DNA of 59,648 nucleotides from Pseudomonadota bacterium (lineage in GTDB: Bacteria > Pseudomonadota > Alphaproteobacteria > Rhizobiales > Xanthobacteraceae). The translations under genes and the position numbers were made by a program. The notes under the pieces were generated by a model that was given only the letters and a program-made list of their open reading frames with translations, was not told the origin of the DNA and made no database searches. Below, piece by piece: positions 7,357 through 14,909 of this stretch (its first letter is position 1; every line of letters begins with the position of its first letter). Where the stretch lies: assembly GCA_023386635.1 (NCBI GenBank), contig JAEWJH010000117.1:1-59648 (forward strand). Direction: 5' to 3'.

Positions 7357-8601
7357 ATGGCGCGGACTGATGTTGCTGTTCTGGGGGCGGGGATCGTCGG
7401 CACATCGGTCGCCGCGCAACTGGCGCGTCGCGGCCTGTCGGTCGCGCTCGTGGACCGCGCCGCGCCCGGTCTCGCCACGTCCTACGGCAACGCCGGCATC
7501 ATCGAAGGCAATACGGTGTTCCCGCCGGCATTTCCGAGCGACCCGATGGCGCTGTTGCGCATCGCGCTCAAGCGCGCGCCCGAGGCGAATTATCATCTCG
7601 CGTTCCTGCCGACTGTGCTGCCGTGGCTGCTGCGGTTTCGCGCCAACTCCGCGCTGCCGCGACTGATCGAGACCGCGCAGGCGATGCGGCCGCTGTTCTC
7701 GCATGCGGTGTCTGAACACGAAGAGCTGCTGACGCTCGCCAATGCGTCGCGCTATCTGCGCAAGACCGGCTGGCTGAAGCTCTACCGCAACCGCAAGAGC
7801 TTCGACGCGCTGGCGCCGGAACTCGACCTCGCGGCGAAACTCGGCTTGCATCCGCAAGCGCTCGATGTCGACGCCGCGCGCCGGCTCGAACCGTCGCTGC
7901 GGCCGGTATTCGAGAAGGCGGTGCTGTGGAGCGAGCTTGCCAGCATCAGCAATCCGCTGGCGGTGACCAAAGCCTATGCCGCGCTGTTCGAAACGCTGGG
8001 CGGTGTGATGCTGCCGGGCGATGCCAAAAGCCTGCATCGCTCCGGCGGGCAATGGCGGCTCGACACCGAGGCCGGCGCGCTCGACGCCAACCATGTGGTG
8101 GTGGCGCTCGGGCCATGGGCGCCGGATTTGCTCAAGCCGCTCGGCATCGATCTGCCGATCGGTCTCAAGCGCGGCTATCACCGGCACTATCATACGCTCG
8201 GCGGCGCCTCACTGGAGCGGCCGGTGCTGGATTTCGATCGCGGCTATGTCATCACTCCGACGGAGCAGGGCATCCGCCTGACCACCGGCGCGGAGTTCGC
8301 CGCGCGCGACGCTGCACCGACGCCGGTGCAGTTCGAGCGGCTGCTGCCGTCGGCACGGGCGCTCTTTCCGCTCGGCGAGCCGGTCGACGGCGTGACGTGG
8401 CTCGGCGCGCGGCCCTGCATGCCGGACTCTCGCCCGGTCATCGGCCGGGCCCCGGGACAGACCGACATGTGGCTCGCGGTCGGCCATGCGCATTGGGGAT
8501 TGACGCTCGGTCCCGCCACCGGGCGGCTGCTGGCCGAGATGATCACCGGCGCGACGCCGTTCTGCGACCCGGCGCCGTATCGCGCCGAACGTTTTCGCTG
8601 A
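7357..8601 (+). CDS. DadA-like FAD-dependent amino-acid oxidoreductase
   Basis: This is a 414-residue flavoprotein of the DAO/DadA family, which oxidises D- or secondary amino acids. The FAD-binding Rossmann motif GAGIVGTSVAAQL starts at residue 10, followed by an acidic-end beta strand (VALVDRAAPG). The C-terminal FAD contact region is GHAHWGLTLGPATGRLLAEM. The sequence is closer to D-amino-acid dehydrogenases than to sarcosine oxidases, but the substrate cannot be fixed. It begins after a 217-bp non-coding stretch and is followed 23 bp later by a VOC-family gene, so the two probably form an operon. Confidence 0.85.
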   Translation: MARTDVAVLGAGIVGTSVAAQLARRGLSVALVDRAAPGLATSYGNAGIIEGNTVFPPAFPSDPMALLRIALKRAPEANYHLAFLPTVLPWLLRFRANSALPRLIETAQAMRPLFSHAVSEHEELLTLANASRYLRKTGWLKLYRNRKSFDALAPELDLAAKLGLHPQALDVDAARRLEPSLRPVFEKAVLWSELASISNPLAVTKAYAALFETLGGVMLPGDAKSLHRSGGQWRLDTEAGALDANHVVVALGPWAPDLLKPLGIDLPIGLKRGYHRHYHTLGGASLERPVLDFDRGYVITPTEQGIRLTTGAEFAARDAAPTPVQFERLLPSARALFPLGEPVDGVTWLGARPCMPDSRPVIGRAPGQTDMWLAVGHAHWGLTLGPATGRLLAEMITGATPFCDPAPYRAERFR

Positions 8602-8624
8602 TCGCCATCGTGGGAGAAGACGGC

Positions 8625-9023
8625 ATGAGGGACATGACCATCCGTCCGTTTCTGATGTTTGAAGGCAAGGCAGAGGAGGCGATGACCTTCTACACCTCGC
8701 TGTTTCCTGACGGCCGGATCGACGAGATCACGCGATACGATGCCTCAGGTCCCGGTGCTGCGGGCAGCGTCAAGGTTGCGACCTTCACCGTCGCCGGCCA
8801 GAGCGTGATGTGCATCGATAGTCCGATGAAGCACGCCTTCACCTTTACGCCGTCATTCTCGTTCTTCGTGGAATGCCGTAGCGAGGATGAAATCCGCAAT
8901 CTGGGAGAGAAGCTTCGCGAGAGCGGTCAGGTGATGATGCCGCTCAACAATTACGGCTTCAGCAAGTTGTTCACCTGGGTCTCCGATCGCTACGGCGTAT
9001 CTTGGCAGCTGACGCTCAACTAA
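8625..9023 (+). CDS. VOC family protein (PhnB-like)
   Basis: This is a 132-residue vicinal-oxygen-chelate protein of the PhnB/3-demethylubiquinone-like subgroup. MTIRPFLMFEGKAEEAMTFY is the usual opening and FTFTPSFSFFVEC and SKLFTWVSDRYGVSWQL are typical. Such proteins are mostly uncharacterised. The ATG at 8625 is chosen because GGGAGAAGA lies at a good distance upstream. Another ATG at 8634 is possible. It follows the DadA-like gene closely, and its stop codon overlaps that of the convergent KTSC gene. Confidence 0.85.
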   Translation: MRDMTIRPFLMFEGKAEEAMTFYTSLFPDGRIDEITRYDASGPGAAGSVKVATFTVAGQSVMCIDSPMKHAFTFTPSFSFFVECRSEDEIRNLGEKLRESGQVMMPLNNYGFSKLFTWVSDRYGVSWQLTLN

Positions 9024-9235
9024 TCCATGTGCGGCGTGATCTCGCGGAAGGCGTAGCGGTCGCGGATCTCGTGGTTGAAGAAAACGCCCTTTGACGAGGC
9101 GGTGGCGAAGGCGCCGGCGACGTCCGGCGGCACCTCGGCATATTGATAGATGCGCCCGGTGATGAAGGTCACCGTCAGGCAGCGCTGTCGCGAATCGTAG
9201 CTGAGGTCGGCAATCGCGCTTGATGGCATCGGCAT
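9020..9235 (-). CDS. KTSC domain-containing protein
   Basis: This is a protein of about 71 residues made almost entirely of a KTSC domain, found alone or beside lysyl-tRNA synthetase-type proteins and of unknown function. Typical features are MPSSAIADLSYDS, LTVTFITGRIYQYAEVPP and GVFFNHEIRDRYAFREI. The start at 9235 or 9229 (MPSS) gives the normal length; nine further open codons lie upstream. Four bases overlap the end of the convergent VOC gene. Confidence 0.75.
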   Translation of the reverse strand: MPMPSSAIADLSYDSRQRCLTVTFITGRIYQYAEVPPDVAGAFATASSKGVFFNHEIRDRYAFREITPHMD

Positions 9236-9286
9236 CGCTCTCGCGCATCGTCTCAGGAACAACGCGCCAGAGCGGCTGTGGTTCGT

Positions 9287-10297
9287 TTATTGACCGAACC
9301 GGTCGCGCCAGCTCGGCAGGGCATCGGGGAAGGGCAATGCGGTGGCTTCATAGACGCCGCGCGCGACCGCCCGCGCCAGCACATTCGCCGCCAGCATGCC
9401 GAGTTCGGTGAAGCCGTAGATCGGATCGGCGAGCGGTTTGCGGCCGGTGGCGGCGGCGAACACCGTGTCGCCATCGAGCGGCGTATGCACCGGATAGATC
9501 GCGCGGGCGAAACCGTCCTGCGCCATCACCGCGAGGCGTCGCGTCTGCATCTTGTTGAGCACGGCGTCGGTCGCGACCAGCGCGATGGTGGTGTTCTGCG
9601 ACGGACCGCCGGGGGTTGCCGCCGCGTGACCCTTGGCGCGCAGGGTCAACGCATCGGGCGGAAGCGGTGAGGGCAGGCCGAGCCCGCCGAACTCGTTGCC
9701 GACCTCGAACGGCGCCGCCCAGAAATGCGGACCGTCGCCGATATTGCAGGTACCGACCGCATTGACCGCGACGATGGCGCCGACGGTGATGCCGTCGCTC
9801 GTCGTTGCGGACGCGGAGCCGATGCCGCCTTTCAGCGCGACGGTGGTGGCCCCGTGGCCTGCGCCGACGCTGCCGAGCGCGCAGTCGCGGCTCGCCGCGC
9901 GCGCGGCGTCGTAGCCGAGTTCGCGATAGGGCGAGTAGCGGCCCCAGTTCTTGTTGCCGCCGGCGAGCAGATCGAACAGCACCGCGGAGGGTACGATCGG
10001 CACGGTCGCCGGACCGATGCGGAAGCCGCGGCCCTGTTCGCGCATATAGGCCTGCACGCCGGACGGTGCGTCGAGGCCGAACGCCGAGCCGCCCGACAGC
10101 ACAATGGCATCGACCGCATCGACGGTGCGCTCGGGCTGCAGCAATTCGGTGTCGCGCGTGCCGGGTCCGCCGCCGCGCACGTCGACACCGGCCACGGCCG
10201 GCGTGTCGAACAGGATTGCGGTGACGCCAGAGCCGAGCGCCGCGTCATGGGCATGGCCGACGGTCAATCCGTCCACATCGGTGATGAGATTGCGCAC
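9287..10297 (-). CDS. P1 family (S58) Ntn peptidase, DmpA/NylC-like
   Basis: This is a 336-residue member of the P1/S58 family (DmpA, BapA, NylC), N-terminal-nucleophile hydrolases that self-cleave into two chains. The opening (LITDVDGLTVGHA), the VRGGGPGTRDTELL loop, VLSGGSAFGLDA and the GNKNWGRYSPY region are family hallmarks. The expected cleavage site is QN-TTIALVATDA, giving Thr236 as the new N-terminal nucleophile. An Asn-Thr cleavage recalls the 6-aminohexanoate-oligomer hydrolase NylC rather than the Ser nucleophile of DmpA. It is divergent from ccdA. Confidence 0.88.
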   Translation of the reverse strand: MRNLITDVDGLTVGHAHDAALGSGVTAILFDTPAVAGVDVRGGGPGTRDTELLQPERTVDAVDAIVLSGGSAFGLDAPSGVQAYMREQGRGFRIGPATVPIVPSAVLFDLLAGGNKNWGRYSPYRELGYDAARAASRDCALGSVGAGHGATTVALKGGIGSASATTSDGITVGAIVAVNAVGTCNIGDGPHFWAAPFEVGNEFGGLGLPSPLPPDALTLRAKGHAAATPGGPSQNTTIALVATDAVLNKMQTRRLAVMAQDGFARAIYPVHTPLDGDTVFAAATGRKPLADPIYGFTELGMLAANVLARAVARGVYEATALPFPDALPSWRDRFGQ

Positions 10298-10424
10298 GAT
10301 GTCCTCGCTGATCGTCCGGTTATCGTTCAGGGCGGCAGGCCGCCGCTCACCCGGATATCACATCAGCGCGACGTTGCCGCTACCCGGCTTGCGTCCGCGT
10401 GCGGGCCTGTGCAAGTAGGCTGCC

Positions 10425-11156
10425 ATGGCCGATATCTCCTTCCTCGCCGCGCTTGTTGCCGGCGTCGTCAGCTTCCTCTCCCCGTGCGTATTACCGCTGG
10501 TGCCGCCCTATCTCGTCTATCTGGCCGGTGCGTCGCTTGAGCGCATGGCCGGCGGCGAGGCGGTGGCCCGCGCGCGCACGGATACGGTGATCGCGTCGAT
10601 CTGCTTCGTGCTCGGCTTTACCACGGTGTTCGTGGCGCTGGGCGCGAGCGCGACGGCAATCGGCGGGCTGATCCGGGCCTGGTCGGGCACGCTCGCGACC
10701 ATCGCCGGCGTCGTCATCATCATCATGGGGCTGCATTTCCTCGGCGTGACGCGGCTTGCCTTCCTGATGCAGGAAAAGCGGGTCGCGGTGTCGAAGCCGG
10801 TGAGCCTGTGGGGCGCCTATGTGATGGGGCTAGCCTTCGCATTCGGCTGGACGCCGTGCATCGGCCCGATCCTCGCGGCGATCCTGGCGGTGGCGGCCTC
10901 GGAATCGACCGTGACGCGCGGCGCAAGTCTGCTCGCGGTCTATTCGCTCGGCCTCGGCATTCCGTTCGTGATCGCGGCGTTCGCGATCCAGCCGTTCGCA
11001 GCGTTTCTCGCCCGCTTCCGCACGCATCTGCATCGCGTCGAGCAGGTGATGGGCGTGCTGTTGATCATCACCGGCATCGCGTTTCTCACCGGTACGATCA
11101 ACAATGTCAGTTACTGGCTGCTGGAGGCGTTTCCTGCGCTGGGGCGGATCGGGTAA
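10425..11156 (+). CDS. ccdA: Cytochrome c biogenesis protein CcdA
   Basis: This is a 243-residue polytopic membrane protein that carries reducing equivalents from cytoplasmic thioredoxin across the inner membrane to periplasmic thiol proteins such as CcmG. Two redox cysteines are present, C21 (SFLSPCVLPLVPPY) and C145 (GWTPCIGPIL), each in the family proline-flanked motif. About six helices are visible. It stands alone here, with no ccm genes nearby. A palindromic repeat follows the gene. Confidence 0.93.
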   Translation: MADISFLAALVAGVVSFLSPCVLPLVPPYLVYLAGASLERMAGGEAVARARTDTVIASICFVLGFTTVFVALGASATAIGGLIRAWSGTLATIAGVVIIIMGLHFLGVTRLAFLMQEKRVAVSKPVSLWGAYVMGLAFAFGWTPCIGPILAAILAVAASESTVTRGASLLAVYSLGLGIPFVIAAFAIQPFAAFLARFRTHLHRVEQVMGVLLIITGIAFLTGTINNVSYWLLEAFPALGRIG

Positions 11157-11172
11157 CGCTTGCGCTTCTCCG

Positions 11173-11275
11173 GTCATCCCGGACGCCGCGATAGCGGCGA
11201 TCCGGAATCCAGAAATGCGATGATTCTCGATTGAAGCTGGATTCCGGGTTCGCGCGATGCGCGCCCCGGAATGAC
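11173..11275. repeat. Palindromic intergenic repeat (GTCATCCCGG type)
   Basis: The arms are 11173-11212, reading GTCATCCCGG...GGAATCCAG, and 11237-11275, reading CTGGATTCCGG...CGGAATGAC. They are imperfect inverted copies, each with an internal GCGATAGCGGCG-like or CGCGCGATGCGCG palindrome. This is a well-known style of rhizobial intergenic repeat. It lies between the ends of convergent ccdA and the Rap1a-like gene. Confidence 0.75.
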
Positions 11276-11294
11276 CAAGATCAAATGACCAGGA

Positions 11295-11666
11295 TTACTT
11301 GCAGGGATAGGCTTCGCGCATCGCCGCATAGACGAGCTCATAGCCCGGCTTGTCGCGCTGGTCCTTGTGGCTCTCGATATAGTGCTTGACCAACGTGACG
11401 AGTTCTTCCGGCGTCTTGCCGGCCGGCGGACACACGGCGTAAGGGCCGTCCTTCTTGCCCTGCAGCAGTTCGCCGTTCACCAGCATGTCGATCGCGCCCA
11501 TCACATAATAGCCGCAGGAGAAGCGGCGGTGCTGCTCGCGCGCATTGCACCAGTCGAGCAGCTTCTGGCCGTGGATCATCGCCTGCGACGGTTCACGGGT
11601 CTGGGCGGTGGCGGGAGCCGCGCCGATAAGCGCCGCGGCGAGGGCGGATGCAACAATGAGTTTCAT
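11295..11666 (-). CDS. Secreted Rap1a/Tai-like immunity-family protein
   Basis: This is a 123-residue exported protein. A signal peptide (residues 1-21, ending PATAQ) is followed by a domain resembling the Rap1a/Tai fold (GQKLLDWCNA, FSCGYYVMGAIDML, PPAGKTPEELVTLVKHYIESH, REAYPC). Four cysteines (40, 51, 79, 122) could form two disulfides. Characterised members neutralise T6SS amidase toxins in the periplasm, but no toxin or T6SS gene is nearby, so an immunity role is unproven. The start at 11666 is chosen for the signal peptide. Confidence 0.7.
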   Translation of the reverse strand: MKLIVASALAAALIGAAPATAQTREPSQAMIHGQKLLDWCNAREQHRRFSCGYYVMGAIDMLVNGELLQGKKDGPYAVCPPAGKTPEELVTLVKHYIESHKDQRDKPGYELVYAAMREAYPCK

Positions 11667-11726
11667 AGGAGATCGCTCGCGCAAGCTGGTGTCAATTTTG
11701 CGGCGATAGCACATCAGGCCTGCCAA

Positions 11727-11758
11727 AGAAAAAGCCCGCCCGGAGGGCGGGCTTTTTG
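11727..11758 (-). terminator. Terminator of the liv operon
   Basis: A nine-pair stem AGCCCGCCC/GGGCGGGCT (11733-11741, 11745-11753) has loop GGA with A- and T-runs on the outside. It lies 15-45 bp past the stop of the binding-protein gene. Confidence 0.9.
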
Positions 11759-11772
11759 TCGCGGCGGCTTGG

Positions 11773-12885
11773 TCAGTTGCTGGCCATCTGCGAATAGGTG
11801 CCGTCCGCCTTCCAGGCGTAGAACACATAGTCGATCGCGGTGATGTCGCCCTTGGCGTCATAACCGATGCTGCCGAGCACGGTATCCCACTTGCCGGCCT
11901 TGATCGCCGCCGCCACCTTCTTGGCGTCGGTGGTACCGGCCTTTTTCACGGCTTCGGCCCAGATCTGCAGCGCGGCGTAGGTGTAGAGCGTGTAGCCTTC
12001 CGGATCGATGCCCTTGTCCTTGAAGCGCTTCACCACTGCGGCGGCGGTCGGCCGCGTGCGCGGATCGGCGCCGAAGGTGAACATCATGCCCTTGCCGGCA
12101 TCGCCGGTAATCGACCAGAACTCGTTGGTGGCGATGGCGTCGCCCGCGATCATCTGCGCATTGAGGCCCTGCGAGCGCATCTGCCGCAGAATGAGGCCGG
12201 CTTCGGTGTGGTAGCCGCCGACATAGACGACGTCGATGGCGTTGGCCTTCATCTTCGAGACGAGCGCGTTGAAGTCCTTGTCGCCCTGCGTGTAGGCCTC
12301 GTAGAGCTTTTCCTTCACGCCGGCTTTGTTGAGCGCCTTCTTCATCTCGTCGGCCAGGCCTTTGCCGTAGGTCGACTTGTCCTGAAGAATGGCGATGTTC
12401 TTGCCCTTGTACTGCTTGGCGATGAACGCGCCGGCGACCGAGCCCTGCTGGTCGTCGCGGCCGCAGACGCGGAATGTGTTCCACATCTTGCGCTCGGTAA
12501 AGGTCGGGTTGGTCGAGGCCGGGGTGATCTGAACGATGTTGCTTTCGTTATAGACCTCGGAAGCGGGGATCGACGACGACGAGCAATAGTGGCCGGCGAC
12601 GAACGGCACTTTGAGACCGGCCATCTTTTCCGCCACCGCGCGCGCCTGCTTCGGATCGCAGGCGTCATCGCCGACTTCGAGCTTGAGCTTCTTGCCGAGC
12701 AGACCGCCCGCGGCGTTGATATCCGCGACCGCCATTTCGGCGCCGTTCTTGAGCTGCTGGCCGAAGCTGGCGTATTGCCCGGTCATCGGGCCGACCACGC
12801 CGATGCTCGTTTCCTGCGCCAGCGCGGTGCCCGTCAGCGCCAGGCCTGCTGCGAGCGTCAGGCTCGCCAAGCGAATTCTGTTCAT
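11773..12885 (-). CDS. livK: Branched-chain amino acid ABC transporter, periplasmic binding protein
   Basis: This is a 370-residue type I periplasmic binding protein for the adjacent liv permease. A Sec signal (MNRIRLASLTLAAGLALTGTALA) precedes QETSIGVVGPMTGQYASFGQQLKNGAEMAV, the standard leucine-binding opening. GDDACDPKQARAVAEKM and VAGHYCSSSSIPASEVY are ligand-cleft regions. The start at 12885 has AAGGGAG upstream; 62 further open codons before it lack any signal. It is the last gene of the operon, 94 bp after the DUF6867 gene. It may bind Leu/Ile/Val or another amide or amino acid. Confidence 0.92.
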   Translation of the reverse strand: MNRIRLASLTLAAGLALTGTALAQETSIGVVGPMTGQYASFGQQLKNGAEMAVADINAAGGLLGKKLKLEVGDDACDPKQARAVAEKMAGLKVPFVAGHYCSSSSIPASEVYNESNIVQITPASTNPTFTERKMWNTFRVCGRDDQQGSVAGAFIAKQYKGKNIAILQDKSTYGKGLADEMKKALNKAGVKEKLYEAYTQGDKDFNALVSKMKANAIDVVYVGGYHTEAGLILRQMRSQGLNAQMIAGDAIATNEFWSITGDAGKGMMFTFGADPRTRPTAAAVVKRFKDKGIDPEGYTLYTYAALQIWAEAVKKAGTTDAKKVAAAIKAGKWDTVLGSIGYDAKGDITAIDYVFYAWKADGTYSQMASN

Positions 12886-12979
12886 CGTGCCACTCCCTTG
12901 TGTGTCTCGTGTTTTATTGCGCTCGGCGCCGCCGGGCGCCGGGAAAATCAGCCGCATTGTCTCAGAAATCGCGCCAAAG

Positions 12980-13363
12980 TCACGGTCCGGCCGGTGGTTG
13001 CGGCGCAGGATCGGGCTTGATGGGCCGGTCCCGCCACTGGAACAGCCCGGTGCGCTCGTACATCCAGCCATATTGCCGCACCATTTTCCCCGCGAGGGTC
13101 ATGCGCCAAGCGGCCGAAGCGCACAACAGCAGGAACAGGGTATCGACAAGGTAGGACGGCAGCGACAGCAACTCGGCCTCGAACAGCGCGAAGTGCACGA
13201 ATCGCACCGCGCCGCCGAGCAGCAGCATATAAATCACCACGTGCCAGTACGGTCGCCATGTCTGGGCAATGGCGCGGCCGGCGAGGATCGCCGCACCGCC
13301 GCCGATGATGACGGTGATCATCGCCACCTGCGGCCAGGTCTCGGTGGTGTAGAGGCCCTCCAT
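12980..13363 (-). CDS. DUF6867 membrane protein inside the liv operon
   Basis: This is a 127-residue protein with three hydrophobic segments: about 14-32 (AMITVIIGGGAAILAGRAI), 41-62 and 68-90 (YLVDTLFLLLCASAAW). A basic segment and a Pro-rich tail follow (DPAPQPPAGP). It resembles the DUF6867 family, whose function is unknown. Its ATG overlaps the livF stop (TGATG), so it is translationally coupled to the transporter ATPase. This argues for a role with the Liv transporter, perhaps as an accessory membrane subunit, which is inference. Confidence 0.75.
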   Translation of the reverse strand: MEGLYTTETWPQVAMITVIIGGGAAILAGRAIAQTWRPYWHVVIYMLLLGGAVRFVHFALFEAELLSLPSYLVDTLFLLLCASAAWRMTLAGKMVRQYGWMYERTGLFQWRDRPIKPDPAPQPPAGP

Positions 13364-14082
13364 CAATGGCCTCCCTCGAGATAGGCGGCGCGCACTTCGG
13401 GGCGCTTGAGCAACTCCTCGCCGGTGCCGGACAGGGTGATGTTGCCGTTGACCATCACATAGCCGCGATGCGCGAGCTTGAGTGCGTGAAAGGCATTCTG
13501 CTCGACGAGGAAAACCGAGAGGCCGTCCTGTTCGTTGAGCGTGCGGATCGCCTTGAAGATCTGCTTGGCCAGCAGCGGTGCGAGACCGAGCGATGGCTCG
13601 TCCAGCAGCAGCAGGCGCGGGCGGCTCATCAAGGCTCGGCCGATGGCAAGCATCTGTTGTTCGCCGCCGGACAGCGTGCCGCCGCGCTGATGGATGCGCT
13701 CCTTCAGCCGCGGGAACAGCGCGAAGATGCGTTCGATGTCCGCGTCGAAATGCTGCGGATCGCCGATCGAGGCGCCCATCTGCAGGTTTTCGAACACGGT
13801 CATGCGCGCGAAGATGCGACGACCCTCCGGGGACTGCGCGATGTGCAGCCGGGCGATCTCGTGCGCAGGCATCGCAGTAATATCGCGGCCGTCGAAACGG
13901 ATGGTGCCGGCGCGCGGACGCGGATAGCCGAAAATGGTCATCATCAGCGTGGACTTGCCGGCGCCGTTTGCGCCGATCAGCGTGACGATCTCGCCTGCGT
14001 TGACGTCGAGGTCGATGCCCTTGAGCGCCACGACGCGGCCGTAGGCGGCTTCGAGCTGGCGGAATTCCAGGAGCGCGGTCAT
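13363..14082 (-). CDS. livF: Branched-chain amino acid ABC transporter ATPase LivF
   Basis: This is a 239-residue ABC ATPase. Walker A GANGAGKST is at 37-45, the signature LSGGEQQMLAIGRAL and Walker B LLLLDEPSLGLAP follow, and the H-loop is in FLVEQN. The short form and C-terminal RGYVMVNGNI are typical of LivF. It overlaps livG by 4 bp upstream and shares one base with the DUF6867 start downstream. It pairs with LivG to power the LivHM permease. Confidence 0.95.
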   Translation of the reverse strand: MTALLEFRQLEAAYGRVVALKGIDLDVNAGEIVTLIGANGAGKSTLMMTIFGYPRPRAGTIRFDGRDITAMPAHEIARLHIAQSPEGRRIFARMTVFENLQMGASIGDPQHFDADIERIFALFPRLKERIHQRGGTLSGGEQQMLAIGRALMSRPRLLLLDEPSLGLAPLLAKQIFKAIRTLNEQDGLSVFLVEQNAFHALKLAHRGYVMVNGNITLSGTGEELLKRPEVRAAYLEGGH

Positions 14083-14909
14083 AGCCCGACCTCCGCTTCA
14101 ACGGCGTCGATCTCGTCGGTCTCGACGCCGAGATAAGCGGCGATCACCTTCTCGTCGTTGCGGATGTGAGCGGGCGGGCCTTCGGCGATCTTCACGCCGT
14201 AGTCGAGCACGACGATGTGATCGCAAATCTTCATCACCACCGACATGTCGTGCTCGATCAACAGGATCGAGGTCTTGTGCTCGTTGCGGATGAACAGCAG
14301 CAGCTCGTCAAGCTCTGCGCTCTCGCGCGCATTGAGACCGGCGGCGGGTTCATCGAGGCACAGCAGATCGGGCTCGGTGCACATGGCGCGCGCAATCTCG
14401 AGCCGCCGCTGTGCGCCATAGGGAAGCTCCCCGGCCGGATCGTCGGCGCGGTCGATCAGGTTGATACGCTCGAGCCAGTAGTGCGCACGATCGATCGCGT
14501 CGCGCTCGGCGCGGCGATACCATGGCAGGCCGAACAATCCGAACACCGTGAAGCCGGAGGCGCGCATCAGCGGGTTGTGCTGCGCCACCATCAGATTTTC
14601 CAAGAGGCTCATGCCCGGAAACAGACGGATGTTCTGGAAGGTACGGGCGACGCGCGCCTCCCGCGCGATGCGGAAATCCGGCAGCCGTTCGAGCAGATGC
14701 GTCTTGCCGTCACGGCCGCTGAGTTCGAGCATGCCGGACGTCGGTTTGTAAAAGCCGGTGACGCAATTGAACACGGTGGTCTTGCCGGCGCCGTTCGGGC
14801 CGATCAGCGCGGTGATCTCGCCGCGCTGTGCTGCAAACGACAGATTGTTGACGGCGACGAGGCCGCCGAAGCGCATCGAGAGATGGGTGACGGTGAGGAT
14901 TGCGCTCAT
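14079..14909 (-). CDS. livG: Branched-chain amino acid ABC transporter ATPase LivG
   Basis: This is a 276-residue ABC ATPase. Walker A GPNGAGKTT is at 37-45, Walker B LLCLDEPAAGLN is present, and the LivG-specific C-terminal region (LLIEHDMSVVMKICDHIVVLDYGVKIAEG) is intact. The signature motif is the divergent PYGAQRRLEIARA usual for LivG. The long C-terminus with YLGVETDEID fits the BCA_ABC_TP_C tail. It overlaps both livM and livF by 4 bp, so the operon is tightly coupled. Confidence 0.95.
   Translation of the reverse strand: MSAILTVTHLSMRFGGLVAVNNLSFAAQRGEITALIGPNGAGKTTVFNCVTGFYKPTSGMLELSGRDGKTHLLERLPDFRIAREARVARTFQNIRLFPGMSLLENLMVAQHNPLMRASGFTVFGLFGLPWYRRAERDAIDRAHYWLERINLIDRADDPAGELPYGAQRRLEIARAMCTEPDLLCLDEPAAGLNARESAELDELLLFIRNEHKTSILLIEHDMSVVMKICDHIVVLDYGVKIAEGPPAHIRNDEKVIAAYLGVETDEIDAVEAEVGL

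Noticed and set aside
12980..14101. A 373-codon minus-strand frame spanning livF and the DUF6867 gene
   Set aside because: Only the last 127 residues (from 13363) make sense. The rest is an out-of-frame reading of livF with Arg-rich composition.
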